DNA from: Desulfovibrio litoralis DSM 11393
Lineage (GTDB): Bacteria > Desulfobacterota > Desulfovibrionia > Desulfovibrionales > Desulfovibrionaceae
Length of the DNA stretch: 64,000 nt
Assembly: GCF_900143255.1 (NCBI RefSeq)
Contig: NZ_FRDI01000002.1
Location: 420,851 to 484,850, forward strand
Direction: 5' to 3'
The notes below the pieces were generated by a model. That model saw nothing but the letters and a program-made list of their open reading frames with translations, was not told the origin of the DNA and made no database searches. Positions 25,001 to 33,634 of this stretch are shown piece by piece (the first letter of the stretch is position 1; every line of letters begins with the position of its first letter). Position numbers and translations under genes: made by a program.

Positions 25001-27259
25001 TTAATAGCCTTTGAACGGGTTCGGACCCTTTTCAATGACTTTGGCCATAAAGCTGTTGATCATATCAGGGAGCTGGTTATACTCATCTATCGCCACTTCA
25101 AATTGTTCTACTCGGTCGGCTTCTATGCCTAAACGCTCTAAGCTTTCGGCGATATTTTCTTTACGTTTGCTACAGATTTCAGAGCCTTTTACAAAGTGGC
25201 ATTGATAGTCGTCTCCGAACTTACAACCAAGCAACATAACGCCGTCAATTCCTTTACTCATGGCGTCAGCAACCCAGATAGCGTTGACTGAACCAAGACA
25301 GCGAACAGGAATGATACGCACATAAGGACTCCAGCCATAACCGCGTAAAGCAGCCATATCAAGAGCAGGGTAGGCGTCGTTTTCACAAGCAAGAATTAAT
25401 ACTCTTGGTCCGTCTTTTGCCATGTTTTCAGGAACTCTGATTTCACGAATCATAGAACCGATTTGATCTATGTTGTAGTTTTCAAAAGAAATTACTCGTT
25501 CAGGGCAAGCACCCATACAAGTTCCGCAACGTCTGCAACGACTTGGATTGAATTTTGGTGTACCTTTTTCGTCATCATCAAGAGCCCCAAAAGGACATTC
25601 TTGAGTACAGCGTTTACACTGAGTACAGCGTACCATGTTGAAAATAGGGTAAGACAAGTCTCCTGAGCGAGGGTGAACCGCTACGCCTCGGTTACTTGAT
25701 TCTATACACTGAATTGCTTTTAAAGAAGCACCGGCGGCGTCTTCTTCTGCGGCATCAAGAGTCATTGGTTGACGAACGCAACCTGCGGCATAAACGCCGG
25801 TACGTCTTGTTTCATAAGGGAAGCAGATATAGTTTGAGTCTGCAAAACCGTTAAACAAGTCAAGATCCGGGAAGGCAGGTCCTTGGCGATAGTCAAAATT
25901 CATAATTGCTGATTTAGCCGTAGTTGGAACGATACCTGTTGGTAAAACGATTAAATCAACGGCAAGGCTGATATGTGTTCCGATTAAGGTATCTTTTGCT
26001 TCTATGAGCAACTCTGAGTTGTCTTCATTTATGCTGACTATTTCTGCTTTAGTCATCATAATTCCGGGTTTGTTTTGTGCATTTTTATAAAAACGCTCAT
26101 GTACACCTTGCACAACTATGCTGTCATATATAATATATGCTTGAGCATCGTTTGCACTGTCTGCAACATATCCGGCTTGTTTTAACGCAACCAAGCTTGA
26201 AACTCCGCGAGAATAAGCTAAGTGGCGTTTGCTTTCAAGGTCGACAAATTGATTGGCTTCTTCCCCGTCTTTACTTGATTCAGGATTTGTGCCTTGCTCA
26301 TTATTTCCTTCACAATTACCAGAGGCACAGTCTTGGATCAGGTCGGTATTTAACAAGAAAGCAACGCGTTTGGCGTTTAACTTTCCGTCTTTTACCATTA
26401 CTTCAAATTCTGAAGCTGTAACGACATTTGCGAATTTTCCGTAGCCCATTGGAGCAAGGGTTTCAGGATTTTGCGGAACCCAACCGGTAGCAAGAACAAC
26501 AGAACCGATTTTTTCTTCTACCGTGCCATTTTCTGTTTTGATTGTAGCAAGGTATTCACCCGGTTCACCGCTTAATTTTTCTAAAGAAGCATTAGTTAAT
26601 ATTTGTACGTTTGATAAGCTACGCACGTTATTTACTTTTGCATTGAGGTCTATTTCGCTGACTTCAGCATAGGGTGGAGTAATTGGTATTGTTTTAACAA
26701 AGTTTCTTACTTTTCCACCAAGTTCCAAGTCTTTTTCGACAAGGATTACTTCATAGCCTGATTTAACCAAGTTTTCTACAGCACTAAGACCGGTCCAACC
26801 ACCGCCTAAAACCATTACCTTGTGAATTGCTTCAATAGGAATTCCGCTTGGTTTATTGGTTTTTTGCAACTTTTGAACGCCCATGTTGATATAGTCTTCC
26901 AACATTTCGATCATAAGTTGGGGGGCTGAATCAGGTTGAGGCTCTGAACCATCGGGGTTTTGATAACACAAAACACCTTGTTCTCTAAGGTTTACTCTTT
27001 CTACAAGAATATTCCCATAGTTATGAATGTCCCAGTCAACACGCGGAGAAGAACCGCAAATTAACAAGCCGTCTAATTCATTTTCTTCAATATCACTTAA
27101 GATTTCTTTGTGAGCTTCCTCGTTTGCAAGGCTTGGCAATGCTTTAATAACAGGAGCAATGCTATTCCATTTTTTTGTTGTGATACTGACTAAGTTGTCA
27201 ACGTCAACTCCGCCTGTGATGCAAGATTGGTCAAAATAAACTCCGAGTTTCGTCGCCAT
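25001..27259 (-). CDS. qmoB: Quinone-interacting oxidoreductase subunit QmoB
   Basis: 752 residues. An HdrA-like flavoprotein region has the FAD loop VLGGGWTGLSAVENL (about 130) and LATGWVP. Two [4Fe-4S] motifs follow (CTQCKRCTQECP and CRRCGTCMGACPE, about 550-600), then a C-terminal MvhD/FlpD-like domain with MLLGCKFGDDYQCHF and EICSKRKEN. This order is that of QmoB. It carries electrons between QmoC and QmoA/AprAB in the cytoplasm. The start has GGGAGGT and lies 2 bases after the qmoA stop, so the genes are tightly coupled. A low-complexity insertion (about 310-335, EGNNEQGTNPESSKDGEE) is a surface loop. Confidence 0.95.
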   Translation of the reverse strand: MATKLGVYFDQSCITGGVDVDNLVSITTKKWNSIAPVIKALPSLANEEAHKEILSDIEENELDGLLICGSSPRVDWDIHNYGNILVERVNLREQGVLCYQNPDGSEPQPDSAPQLMIEMLEDYINMGVQKLQKTNKPSGIPIEAIHKVMVLGGGWTGLSAVENLVKSGYEVILVEKDLELGGKVRNFVKTIPITPPYAEVSEIDLNAKVNNVRSLSNVQILTNASLEKLSGEPGEYLATIKTENGTVEEKIGSVVLATGWVPQNPETLAPMGYGKFANVVTASEFEVMVKDGKLNAKRVAFLLNTDLIQDCASGNCEGNNEQGTNPESSKDGEEANQFVDLESKRHLAYSRGVSSLVALKQAGYVADSANDAQAYIIYDSIVVQGVHERFYKNAQNKPGIMMTKAEIVSINEDNSELLIEAKDTLIGTHISLAVDLIVLPTGIVPTTAKSAIMNFDYRQGPAFPDLDLFNGFADSNYICFPYETRRTGVYAAGCVRQPMTLDAAEEDAAGASLKAIQCIESSNRGVAVHPRSGDLSYPIFNMVRCTQCKRCTQECPFGALDDDEKGTPKFNPSRCRRCGTCMGACPERVISFENYNIDQIGSMIREIRVPENMAKDGPRVLILACENDAYPALDMAALRGYGWSPYVRIIPVRCLGSVNAIWVADAMSKGIDGVMLLGCKFGDDYQCHFVKGSEICSKRKENIAESLERLGIEADRVEQFEVAIDEYNQLPDMINSFMAKVIEKGPNPFKGY

Positions 27260-27261
27260 AG

Positions 27262-28500
27262 TTACCTCCCTCTCACAACTTGAATGGCTTTCATCGCTGC
27301 ACTTGTGCCTGATTGTGCAGAACGCATTACGTCAAGAGGCTTAGAAGCACAGCCGGCGGCAAAAATACCTTTTGATTCGGCATCTAAGATAAAGCCGTCT
27401 TCATCAAGGTCTATATTAAATGGCAGTTTTTGACCAGCCAAGCTTGGTTGCATACCGGTTGCAAGGACGACCAAATCATGGCGTTTTTCCCATTTTTCGG
27501 CTTTTATTGCGTCTTCAACTTCAATAATAATATCTTTATTGGCACAATCTTCTTTTATTCCGGCGACTTTGCCTTTAATTAAAGTGATTTTTGGATCAGC
27601 CTTAATTCTTTTCAACATATTGTCGTAACGTCCGGGGGCACGTAAATCTATATAATAAATAGTAATTTCGGCTTTAGGATATTGTTCTCTGATGTATAAG
27701 GCTTGTTTTAAAGAAGCCATACAACAGATATAAGAACAATAATTTAAGTGGTTTTGATCACGCGAACCGGCACATTGTACAAACGCCACATTGCGTGGTG
27801 CTTCTGAGTCTGAGGGGCGTTGGATTTTCCCTAAAGTTGGTCCACAGGGAGAGGCTAAACGCTCAAGTTGCATATTGCTGATGCAATTTGTTAATTGACC
27901 GGCACCAAGATTGCTTAATCTTGTGGCATCGTATGGTTTCCAACCTGTAGCAAATACTATACTGCCTATATTAAGTTCTATTTCTTTTTCTGTGTCGTTA
28001 AGATTAATATCGCTACAAGAGGCAAGCTTAATTTGGTCAGATTTTGTAATAGCACTTTTATCTAAAACATAACGGTTTGGAAAAGCAAAAGGCGTATTTA
28101 AGTATAAAGCCTTACGGTTGGTAAGTTTAAACTCAAATTCGCTGATTTTTTCGCCGTTAAGAGATTCAGAAAGTTCTTTAAGGTTAGCACTATGGGCTGA
28201 GGTATATCTTGGAGCTATTTTTATTTTAGCAAGATAATTACCTTTTTCGCCTTTTAATTCTATTAATTCAGCCTGAGTAAAAAATTTAACCTTAGGATTT
28301 TTCTTGATACGTTGAAATTGAATCTCTAAACCGCAAGAAGGCGGACAAAGTTTAGGAAAATATTTATTCAATTGAGAAACACGACCGCCTAAAAACGGCT
28401 CTTTCTCAATAATATATACTTCGTAACCAAGTTCCGCAGCTTCCAGGGCGGCTGTTAATCCGCTGAACCCGCCCCCAACAACGAGAATGGCGCTGGACAT
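27262..28500 (-). CDS. qmoA: Quinone-interacting oxidoreductase subunit QmoA
   Basis: 412 residues, HdrA-like flavoprotein. The N-terminal dinucleotide loop is VVGGGFSGLTAALEAAELG. The CxxxC-containing segment FPKLCPPSCGLEIQ and the later CAGSRDQNHLNYCSYICC hold cluster/redox cysteines, and it ends in FAAGCASKPLDVMRSAQSG. It is first of qmoABC, 225 bases downstream of aprA beyond a hairpin. Family role: electron transfer from quinol to APS reductase. Confidence 0.95.
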   Translation of the reverse strand: MSSAILVVGGGFSGLTAALEAAELGYEVYIIEKEPFLGGRVSQLNKYFPKLCPPSCGLEIQFQRIKKNPKVKFFTQAELIELKGEKGNYLAKIKIAPRYTSAHSANLKELSESLNGEKISEFEFKLTNRKALYLNTPFAFPNRYVLDKSAITKSDQIKLASCSDINLNDTEKEIELNIGSIVFATGWKPYDATRLSNLGAGQLTNCISNMQLERLASPCGPTLGKIQRPSDSEAPRNVAFVQCAGSRDQNHLNYCSYICCMASLKQALYIREQYPKAEITIYYIDLRAPGRYDNMLKRIKADPKITLIKGKVAGIKEDCANKDIIIEVEDAIKAEKWEKRHDLVVLATGMQPSLAGQKLPFNIDLDEDGFILDAESKGIFAAGCASKPLDVMRSAQSGTSAAMKAIQVVRGR

Positions 28501-28684
28501 GCGTGCTATCCTCCCTAATCATTTAGAAGTTGCAAATAATATAAAGCTATTATCATCTACTGATTAAACTTTATTTTAAAAATATAAAAAATATAAGAAG
28601 CAAAATTTTATAAAATATACAAACTTAATAATATACCACTTTATTATGAAAGAGGTATAATTAGCTCGTAAAAAATTGAATAAA

Positions 28685-28714
28685 TGGGGCTATGGATAAA
28701 AATCCATAACCCCA
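28685..28714 (-). terminator. Hairpin between aprA and qmoA (terminator or attenuator)
   Basis: Thirteen-base arms TGGGGTTATGGAT / ATCCATAGCCCCA (one wobble pair) around a 4-base loop, 11 bases after the aprA stop, followed on the minus strand by a moderately T-rich tail. It probably reduces aprBA readthrough into qmoABC. Confidence 0.7.
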
Positions 28715-28724
28715 ATAAAACTGA

Positions 28725-30716
28725 TTATTCAGGAATAATCTGATAGTATGGTTTTTTGAAGATAACGGTTTCGCCTTTAATTGGATCATATTTTGAGTTA
28801 ACAAAACACTTCCATTTTGAATCATCAAGGGCCATAAAGTCTGCTCTATAGTAGAATCCTGGGTAACGTGATTCTTGACGGAAGTGGATGTGTTCCATGT
28901 GAAGACGTACAGTCCAGAGACGGTGGTAGTTTTCCCAACAACGAAGAAGTTCGTGAAGGTCTCTGGCTGCTAATTTTACAGAGTCTTCTTCGAGCATCTT
29001 GAGAAGGTTAAAACCTGTATCAAGAGCGGCTTGAGAAGTTGTATAGTAGGTAGATGTTCCACCACCATATTCATCGGTGCATTTTATTAAACGCATCATG
29101 AAGTTTTTAGGTGAGATGTAGTTAGGGTTAACTACAGGATCGGTAGAAGCACCTTTTCCTTCCATATAGTTATAGTAAGGTCTGTATATTAGTTTTGCTA
29201 AATCAGCCGCACTATCTTTCAAGGTAGGTTTAAAGTCTTTGTGGTCTACACACCAACGAACCATTTGTTTACCAACGATACGTCCTTCAGCGTGAGAACC
29301 GGAAGAGAATTTGTGTCCGGAAGCTCCAACACCGTCAGCACAGGTAAACAGACCGTTAACGGTAGTCATACGGTTGTATATTTTTCCGTTATCAGCTTTT
29401 ACTTTGTAGTCTTCAGGAACCCAGTCTTCGTTTGGTCCGGAAACCCAAATACCACAACAACCTGAGTGAGAACCGAGCAAGTAAGGCTCAGTAGGCATAA
29501 TTTCAGAACCGCGTTCTTCTGGGCGAGTGTTTGTTGCTGCCCAAAGGTTAGCCTGACCTACGCACATATCAAGGAAGTCTTCCCATGCTTCTGACTCAAG
29601 ATGTTTTTGTTGGTTTGCATCAAGAGTTTTGAAGGTGGTTTGAAGTGCGGTGGCAGTATCCATATAAATAGGACCACGACCTTCACGCATTTCACGAAGC
29701 ATCATGTGGTTACGTAAGCAAGTAGGAATAACGTGTCCTTTTGCATATCCGCGATCTTCGTAAGGTTTGATCATTGCACGGTTAGTTACGCAATAGTCTT
29801 CACCTTTAAAGTTGGTTGCTTTTGCTTTAAACAACAAGAACCATGCACCAACAGGTCCGTATCCGTCTTTAAAACGAGCAGGAACGAAGCGGTTTTCCAT
29901 CATGGTCATTTCTGCACCAACTTGGGCACACATAGTATAGGTAGAACCGGCGTTCCATACTGGATACCATGCACGTCCCATACCTTCACCGGTAGAACGT
30001 GGTTTATAAACGTTTACGGCACCACCGCAAGCACAGTTGATTGCGTTAGCACGGAAGATATGAACTTCGTTGGCACGAAGGTTAAAACCTACAGCACCGG
30101 CGATGCGATTTGGTTGTTTAGCATCAAGAAGCATTTTAACGATAAAAATACGCTCCATGATACGGTCTTGACCAAGTGCATTTTTAGCTGCTTCAGCAAC
30201 GATACATTTGTATGATTCACCGTTGATCATGATCTGCCAGCGACCGGAACGAACAGGTTCGTCGCCGTTACGCAAGCTTTTACCTTTTGATTTGGCAGCA
30301 GCACCGTCTAAGTTATGATCGCCGTCTTTAATCCAGCAAGGAAGACCCCAGTCTTCAAAGAGGTGAACAGAATCATCAACGTGGCGACCTAAGTCAAAGA
30401 TAAGGTCTTCACGTACAAGACCCATAAGGTCAGTACGAACCATGCGAACGTAATCGTCAGCAGTGTTTTTACCAACATAAGTGTTAATAGCGGAAAGCCC
30501 TTGTGCAACAGCACCTGAGCGTTCGAGAGAGGCTTTATCAACTAAAAGAATTTTTAAATCAGGGGCAAACTTATTGGCCCAGCGAACTGCTTCAAATGCA
30601 ACACCGCAAGAACCCATACCGCCACCGATAATGAGCAAATCAACATCATGTTCTTTTATAACTGGTTCAGCAATGGCTACACCACGAGGTGCTTCCTTCA
30701 TTGGAATCATTGGCAT
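28725..30716 (-). CDS. aprA: Adenylylsulfate (APS) reductase, alpha subunit
   Basis: 663 residues, full family length. FAD-binding LLIIGGGMGSCGVAFEAVRWA is at about 28, and other AprA signatures are intact: GLSAINTYVG, TGEGMGRAWYPVWNAGSTYT, MMENRFVPARFKDGYGPVGAW and GSHSGCCGIWVSGP. With AprB it reduces APS to sulfite and AMP in the cytoplasm, the second step of sulfate respiration. GGAGAAG lies before the ATG. It follows aprB by 66 bases. Confidence 0.98.
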   Translation of the reverse strand: MPMIPMKEAPRGVAIAEPVIKEHDVDLLIIGGGMGSCGVAFEAVRWANKFAPDLKILLVDKASLERSGAVAQGLSAINTYVGKNTADDYVRMVRTDLMGLVREDLIFDLGRHVDDSVHLFEDWGLPCWIKDGDHNLDGAAAKSKGKSLRNGDEPVRSGRWQIMINGESYKCIVAEAAKNALGQDRIMERIFIVKMLLDAKQPNRIAGAVGFNLRANEVHIFRANAINCACGGAVNVYKPRSTGEGMGRAWYPVWNAGSTYTMCAQVGAEMTMMENRFVPARFKDGYGPVGAWFLLFKAKATNFKGEDYCVTNRAMIKPYEDRGYAKGHVIPTCLRNHMMLREMREGRGPIYMDTATALQTTFKTLDANQQKHLESEAWEDFLDMCVGQANLWAATNTRPEERGSEIMPTEPYLLGSHSGCCGIWVSGPNEDWVPEDYKVKADNGKIYNRMTTVNGLFTCADGVGASGHKFSSGSHAEGRIVGKQMVRWCVDHKDFKPTLKDSAADLAKLIYRPYYNYMEGKGASTDPVVNPNYISPKNFMMRLIKCTDEYGGGTSTYYTTSQAALDTGFNLLKMLEEDSVKLAARDLHELLRCWENYHRLWTVRLHMEHIHFRQESRYPGFYYRADFMALDDSKWKCFVNSKYDPIKGETVIFKKPYYQIIPE

Positions 30717-30782
30717 AATTACTTCTCCTTGGTATATTGGGAAAAGGGTTGGATATAATACATAAGCCTTTAAAGTCTACGA

Positions 30783-31277
30783 CTAGATGCTTGTGTCAGC
30801 CCAAGTAACGGAAAGGTCGGCTTCTGCCATCTCGAATTTTTTACCTAATGCAGTTTGAGGCTTGATTAAAGCACTAGCATTTTCTGTAAATAGGACTTCA
30901 TCTTCGAGGTTGGTAGGTTCAGGGAACCCATCAAAAGGTTTGATTGAACCTTCTGCTGTGGTACGAATTGGGAACTTAAAGCGTTTTACTCCACCATCAC
31001 GGAATTTAACAGTCCACATGATTGAGTCGGCTGAACGCATAGGGATACAAGTTCCGCCCATTGGGGCAAAATCTGCATAAGGACGAGCTGTGATAGCACC
31101 TTGTGGACATATTTTTACACAAGAATAACATTCCCAGCATGCTTCAGGCTCTTGGTTATAAGCCTTCATCTCTTCAGGATCAAGAATCATGAGATCATTT
31201 GGGCAGATGTACATACAGGCAGTTTTTTCACCACCTTTACAGCCATCACACTTTGACGGATCAACATAAGTCGGCAT
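30783..31277 (-). CDS. aprB: Adenylylsulfate (APS) reductase, beta subunit
   Basis: 164 residues. Two [4Fe-4S] clusters: CDGCKGGEKTACMYICP (about 9-25) and CWECYSCVKICP (about 47-58). A C-terminal tail wraps AprA in known structures. It passes electrons to the FAD of AprA. The binding site is GGAGGAAA. First gene of aprBA-qmoABC(D); a promoter is seen 140 bases upstream. Confidence 0.97.
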   Translation of the reverse strand: MPTYVDPSKCDGCKGGEKTACMYICPNDLMILDPEEMKAYNQEPEACWECYSCVKICPQGAITARPYADFAPMGGTCIPMRSADSIMWTVKFRDGGVKRFKFPIRTTAEGSIKPFDGFPEPTNLEDEVLFTENASALIKPQTALGKKFEMAEADLSVTWADTSI

Positions 31278-31417
31278 ACCTTTCCTCCAGTTTTTTAATA
31301 GGGTTGACGTTGCTTTTATATGACAACGAATAACTATGTTAGCCTAAGAACAATGGAAAAATTCTTACTTTTTACTTTCAAAGAGCTGTTTTGTTAAGCT
31401 TTATACCGCTTGTTAAA

Positions 31418-31446
31418 TAAATAACAATCTCTTGTCTTCATGTCAA
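31418..31446 (-). promoter_or_regulatory. Candidate promoter of aprBA-qmoABC
   Basis: On the minus strand TTGACA (31441-31446), 17-base spacer, TATTTA (31418-31423). It predicts a leader of about 130 bases before aprB, long enough to carry regulation. Confidence 0.6.
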
Positions 31447-31758
31447 GCTTATATAAACAATCACTAATAAAAAACAAAAAAATATTTTTATGAATAAAAT
31501 AGCTGTAAAATATTTAGAAATAAATAATATAAAGATATAAAAACAGTGTTTTTGAAAGAAACAAAATTAGCGAAATATGCAATTGTTATTATAATGTAGT
31601 GCTTTTGTGTGTTGGTGGTTTTATAAAAAACGCACCTTGTTAAATTTACTTGAAAACATTATATGGATTGAGCCTGCTTAAGCTTGTTAAGAGTAGTTTA
31701 CAACAAATACATTTAGAATGCAATAAGTTATATAATGTGTTTTAAGGAATATAAAAAT

Positions 31759-31803
31759 AGGCTGTGCAAAGTAAGTAATATATTTTTTTACTTTGCACAA
31801 CCT
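31759..31803 (-). terminator. Terminator of the ZraP-like gene
   Basis: Sixteen-base stem AGGTTGTGCAAAGTAA / TTACTTTGCACAGCCT (one wobble), then ATTTTTAT on the minus strand, 30 bases after the stop. Confidence 0.85.
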
Positions 31804-31832
31804 ATATAATTGGGTTCTGATATATTTTTATT

Positions 31833-32429
31833 TTAGTTTACGTTAGAATCGGTTGGAGCTTGATTATACATAGGGCAATCGCCGTTGTACATACCACGTC
31901 CCATGCCCTGACCCATGCCATGGCCCATACCTGATCCCATTCCCATTCCACCTTTCATGCCTTTCCCGCCCATCATCATTTTTCCTCCCATCATTCCACG
32001 ACCGAAGTTGCTTGAAATTCCAACTTCTTTTTCAAGTTTGGTGGCAATCAATTCACGTTCTGTACGCATTTGAATGCGTAACTCTTGAAGTTCTTGGACT
32101 AACTTGCTGATAGTTGCCGGTTCTGTTTTGGGGTTAGAGGCTAAAGCTTGAAGTTCTGTATGCTTTGCCCACATTTTGTCTTGGATAGGAGTGAGTTTAT
32201 CTGAAGCTTCTTTCATAATTTTATTATAAGCTTCTTGTTTTTCAGGGCTTAAATCCCAACCACCATTTTTCATGTTGTGATGATAGCCGGAACCTCTTTG
32301 CATTTGATTGGTCTTGTTTTGTCCCATGCCATTGCCCATTCCTTTTCCCATGCCTTGTGCGAGAGCTGTTCCTGTTAAAGCAAAAGAAAGACAAAGAGCC
32401 ATTGCGATAGTTTTAGTAAGGTTTTTCAT
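31833..32429 (-). CDS. Periplasmic Spy/CpxP/ZraP-like metal-binding protein
   Basis: 198 residues. The signal peptide ends at TALAQ (about 25). A Met/Gly/Lys/Asn-rich segment follows, then a helical LTxxQ-type core (LSPEKQEAYNKIMKEASDKLTPIQDKM, residues about 60-135). The C-terminal 60 residues are composed almost entirely of G, M, K and H (GMGSGMGHGMGQGMG and similar). The core matches the zinc-responsive chaperone family ZraP/Spy/CpxP; the Met- and His-rich tails suggest binding of copper, zinc or other soft metals. GGAG lies before the ATG, and the gene has its own terminator. Sulfidogenic conditions make periplasmic metal handling plausible, but that link is inference. Confidence 0.8.
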   Translation of the reverse strand: MKNLTKTIAMALCLSFALTGTALAQGMGKGMGNGMGQNKTNQMQRGSGYHHNMKNGGWDLSPEKQEAYNKIMKEASDKLTPIQDKMWAKHTELQALASNPKTEPATISKLVQELQELRIQMRTERELIATKLEKEVGISSNFGRGMMGGKMMMGGKGMKGGMGMGSGMGHGMGQGMGRGMYNGDCPMYNQAPTDSNVN

Positions 32430-32642
32430 GATAATCTCCGTTTTTTGTTTTGAGTTGTATATTGACTCGAGTTAAAGGGTTAATTTAGTTTCATTAATGA
32501 TAATGTTTAAATTACTTGTGTTGATGTTATGGTATATAGCAAGTGGTGTGCCAAAAGCCGTTCAGTTTGTAACTAGCTGTAATAGTATATGTTTTTCTGA
32601 TATTATACTAATGATTGTACTGTATAAAAAACAAACAGGCAC

Positions 32643-32692
32643 AAAAAAAGTGTATAAATTTTATACACCGTATAAAAAATATACACTTTTTT
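32643..32692. terminator. Double dyad, likely bidirectional terminator
   Basis: Outer arms AAAAAAAGTGTATA and TATACACTTTTTT enclose inner dyads GTGTATAAA-TTTATACAC and GTATA-N6-TATAC, so several alternative hairpins exist. It lies 30 bases after the stop of the methyltransferase gene on the minus strand. Confidence 0.6.
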
Positions 32693-32722
32693 ATTGTTAA
32701 GAAAAAACTATTAGCCAAAATT

Positions 32723-33472
32723 TTAAGAACATTCGGCTCTTGTGTTTTCTGTTTTAAGCCAAAGAGGTTTAACGGCAAAGCTTGGTTTTAAATCAAGACA
32801 TATTGCTAAGATCCCTCCAAAAGGAAGAAAAGAAGAAAAATTATTTAACCGAGTTAAAAAACCTGTTTTTCCCCAAAGTGAGTGAGGGGTAAAAAGAGTA
32901 GAGCGTATGCTTATTTTGCTGTAACCAACATCTTTTGATAAAAAACTGTATATTTTAAATGGGTTAAAGCTTTGGTGTGTATTTAGGTGATATAAATTTT
33001 CTTTTTGTTTTTTATGATAATATTGATATAAATAGTTCAAAGACCATTTGTTAAAAAAAGAAACCAATATTCCATCGGTCGAGACTCTAATAGCCTCTTG
33101 AATTGCCTTTTCCGAGTCATTTATATTTGCGGCTGTTAACATTAACGCAGTATAATCAAAACTGTTATTTTCAAACGGAAGATGGTCAAAAGCCCCGAGT
33201 CTTAGTTCGGCTTTGTTGCCTATGCGTTGTTGTGCTTTTTCCAATTTATCTGGATTCGAATCTATTCCAGTTACATCTAGGCCGGCTGCCCAAAATTTTT
33301 CCAAAAAGACTCCCGTTCCACAACCAATATTAAGAATAGAGTGGTTGCGTCTTTGCCAGTGTCTAATGAGTTCTTCTATTATTTTTTGTTCTTGAAGTAT
33401 GGCAAATGTTTCTATAGCGTGAGTTTGATTGCACGGAGAATTTTTTTCAATGCTTGTTGGAGTCTGCGTCAT
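32723..33472 (-). CDS. Class I SAM-dependent methyltransferase
   Basis: 249 residues. Motif I ILNIGCGTGVFLEKF (about 46), acidic residue after strand 2 (VTGIDSNPDKL), motif IV FDYTALMLTAANI. The C-terminal half is hydrophobic and less conserved (FLTRLNNFSSFLPFGGILAI), seen in a subset of UbiE-like enzymes of unknown substrate. Start codon context is poor (only GTGAG upstream). It is not obviously co-transcribed: strong hairpins lie on both sides. Confidence 0.8.
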   Translation of the reverse strand: MTQTPTSIEKNSPCNQTHAIETFAILQEQKIIEELIRHWQRRNHSILNIGCGTGVFLEKFWAAGLDVTGIDSNPDKLEKAQQRIGNKAELRLGAFDHLPFENNSFDYTALMLTAANINDSEKAIQEAIRVSTDGILVSFFNKWSLNYLYQYYHKKQKENLYHLNTHQSFNPFKIYSFLSKDVGYSKISIRSTLFTPHSLWGKTGFLTRLNNFSSFLPFGGILAICLDLKPSFAVKPLWLKTENTRAECS

Positions 33473-33563
33473 AAAATATACTCACAAAAAACTGTTGAGT
33501 TGCAGGGCAATTAAAAATTAAGTGGAAATAAATTTTACATTGGGAAGTTGTAAGTTTAAGTTG

Positions 33564-33621
33564 TTATTCCGACTCTTTATTGAAAAAAGTTAACTTGTTT
33601 AAAGATAAAGAGTCGGAATAA
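33564..33621 (-). terminator. Long-stem terminator after ilvD
   Basis: Perfect 17-base arms TTATTCCGACTCTTTAT / ATAAAGAGTCGGAATAA around a 24-base loop, starting 14 bases after the ilvD stop. No long T-run follows on the minus strand, so it may act as an mRNA 3'-end stabiliser as much as a terminator. Confidence 0.6.
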
Positions 33622-33634
33622 TAGTTATTGTTTT

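Larger units (their letters stand above)
31278..31832. other. 555-base gap upstream of aprB
   Basis: Contains the aprB leader, the promoter at 31418-31446 and, at its far end, the terminator of the ZraP-like gene (31759-31803). The middle 300 bases are very AT-rich with no frame or RNA signature I can support. No sat gene is present. Confidence 0.6.

Noticed and set aside
32497..32700. 67-codon plus-strand frame between the ZraP-like and methyltransferase genes
   Set aside because: It runs through the terminator dyad, has no ribosome binding site and its composition is not protein-like.
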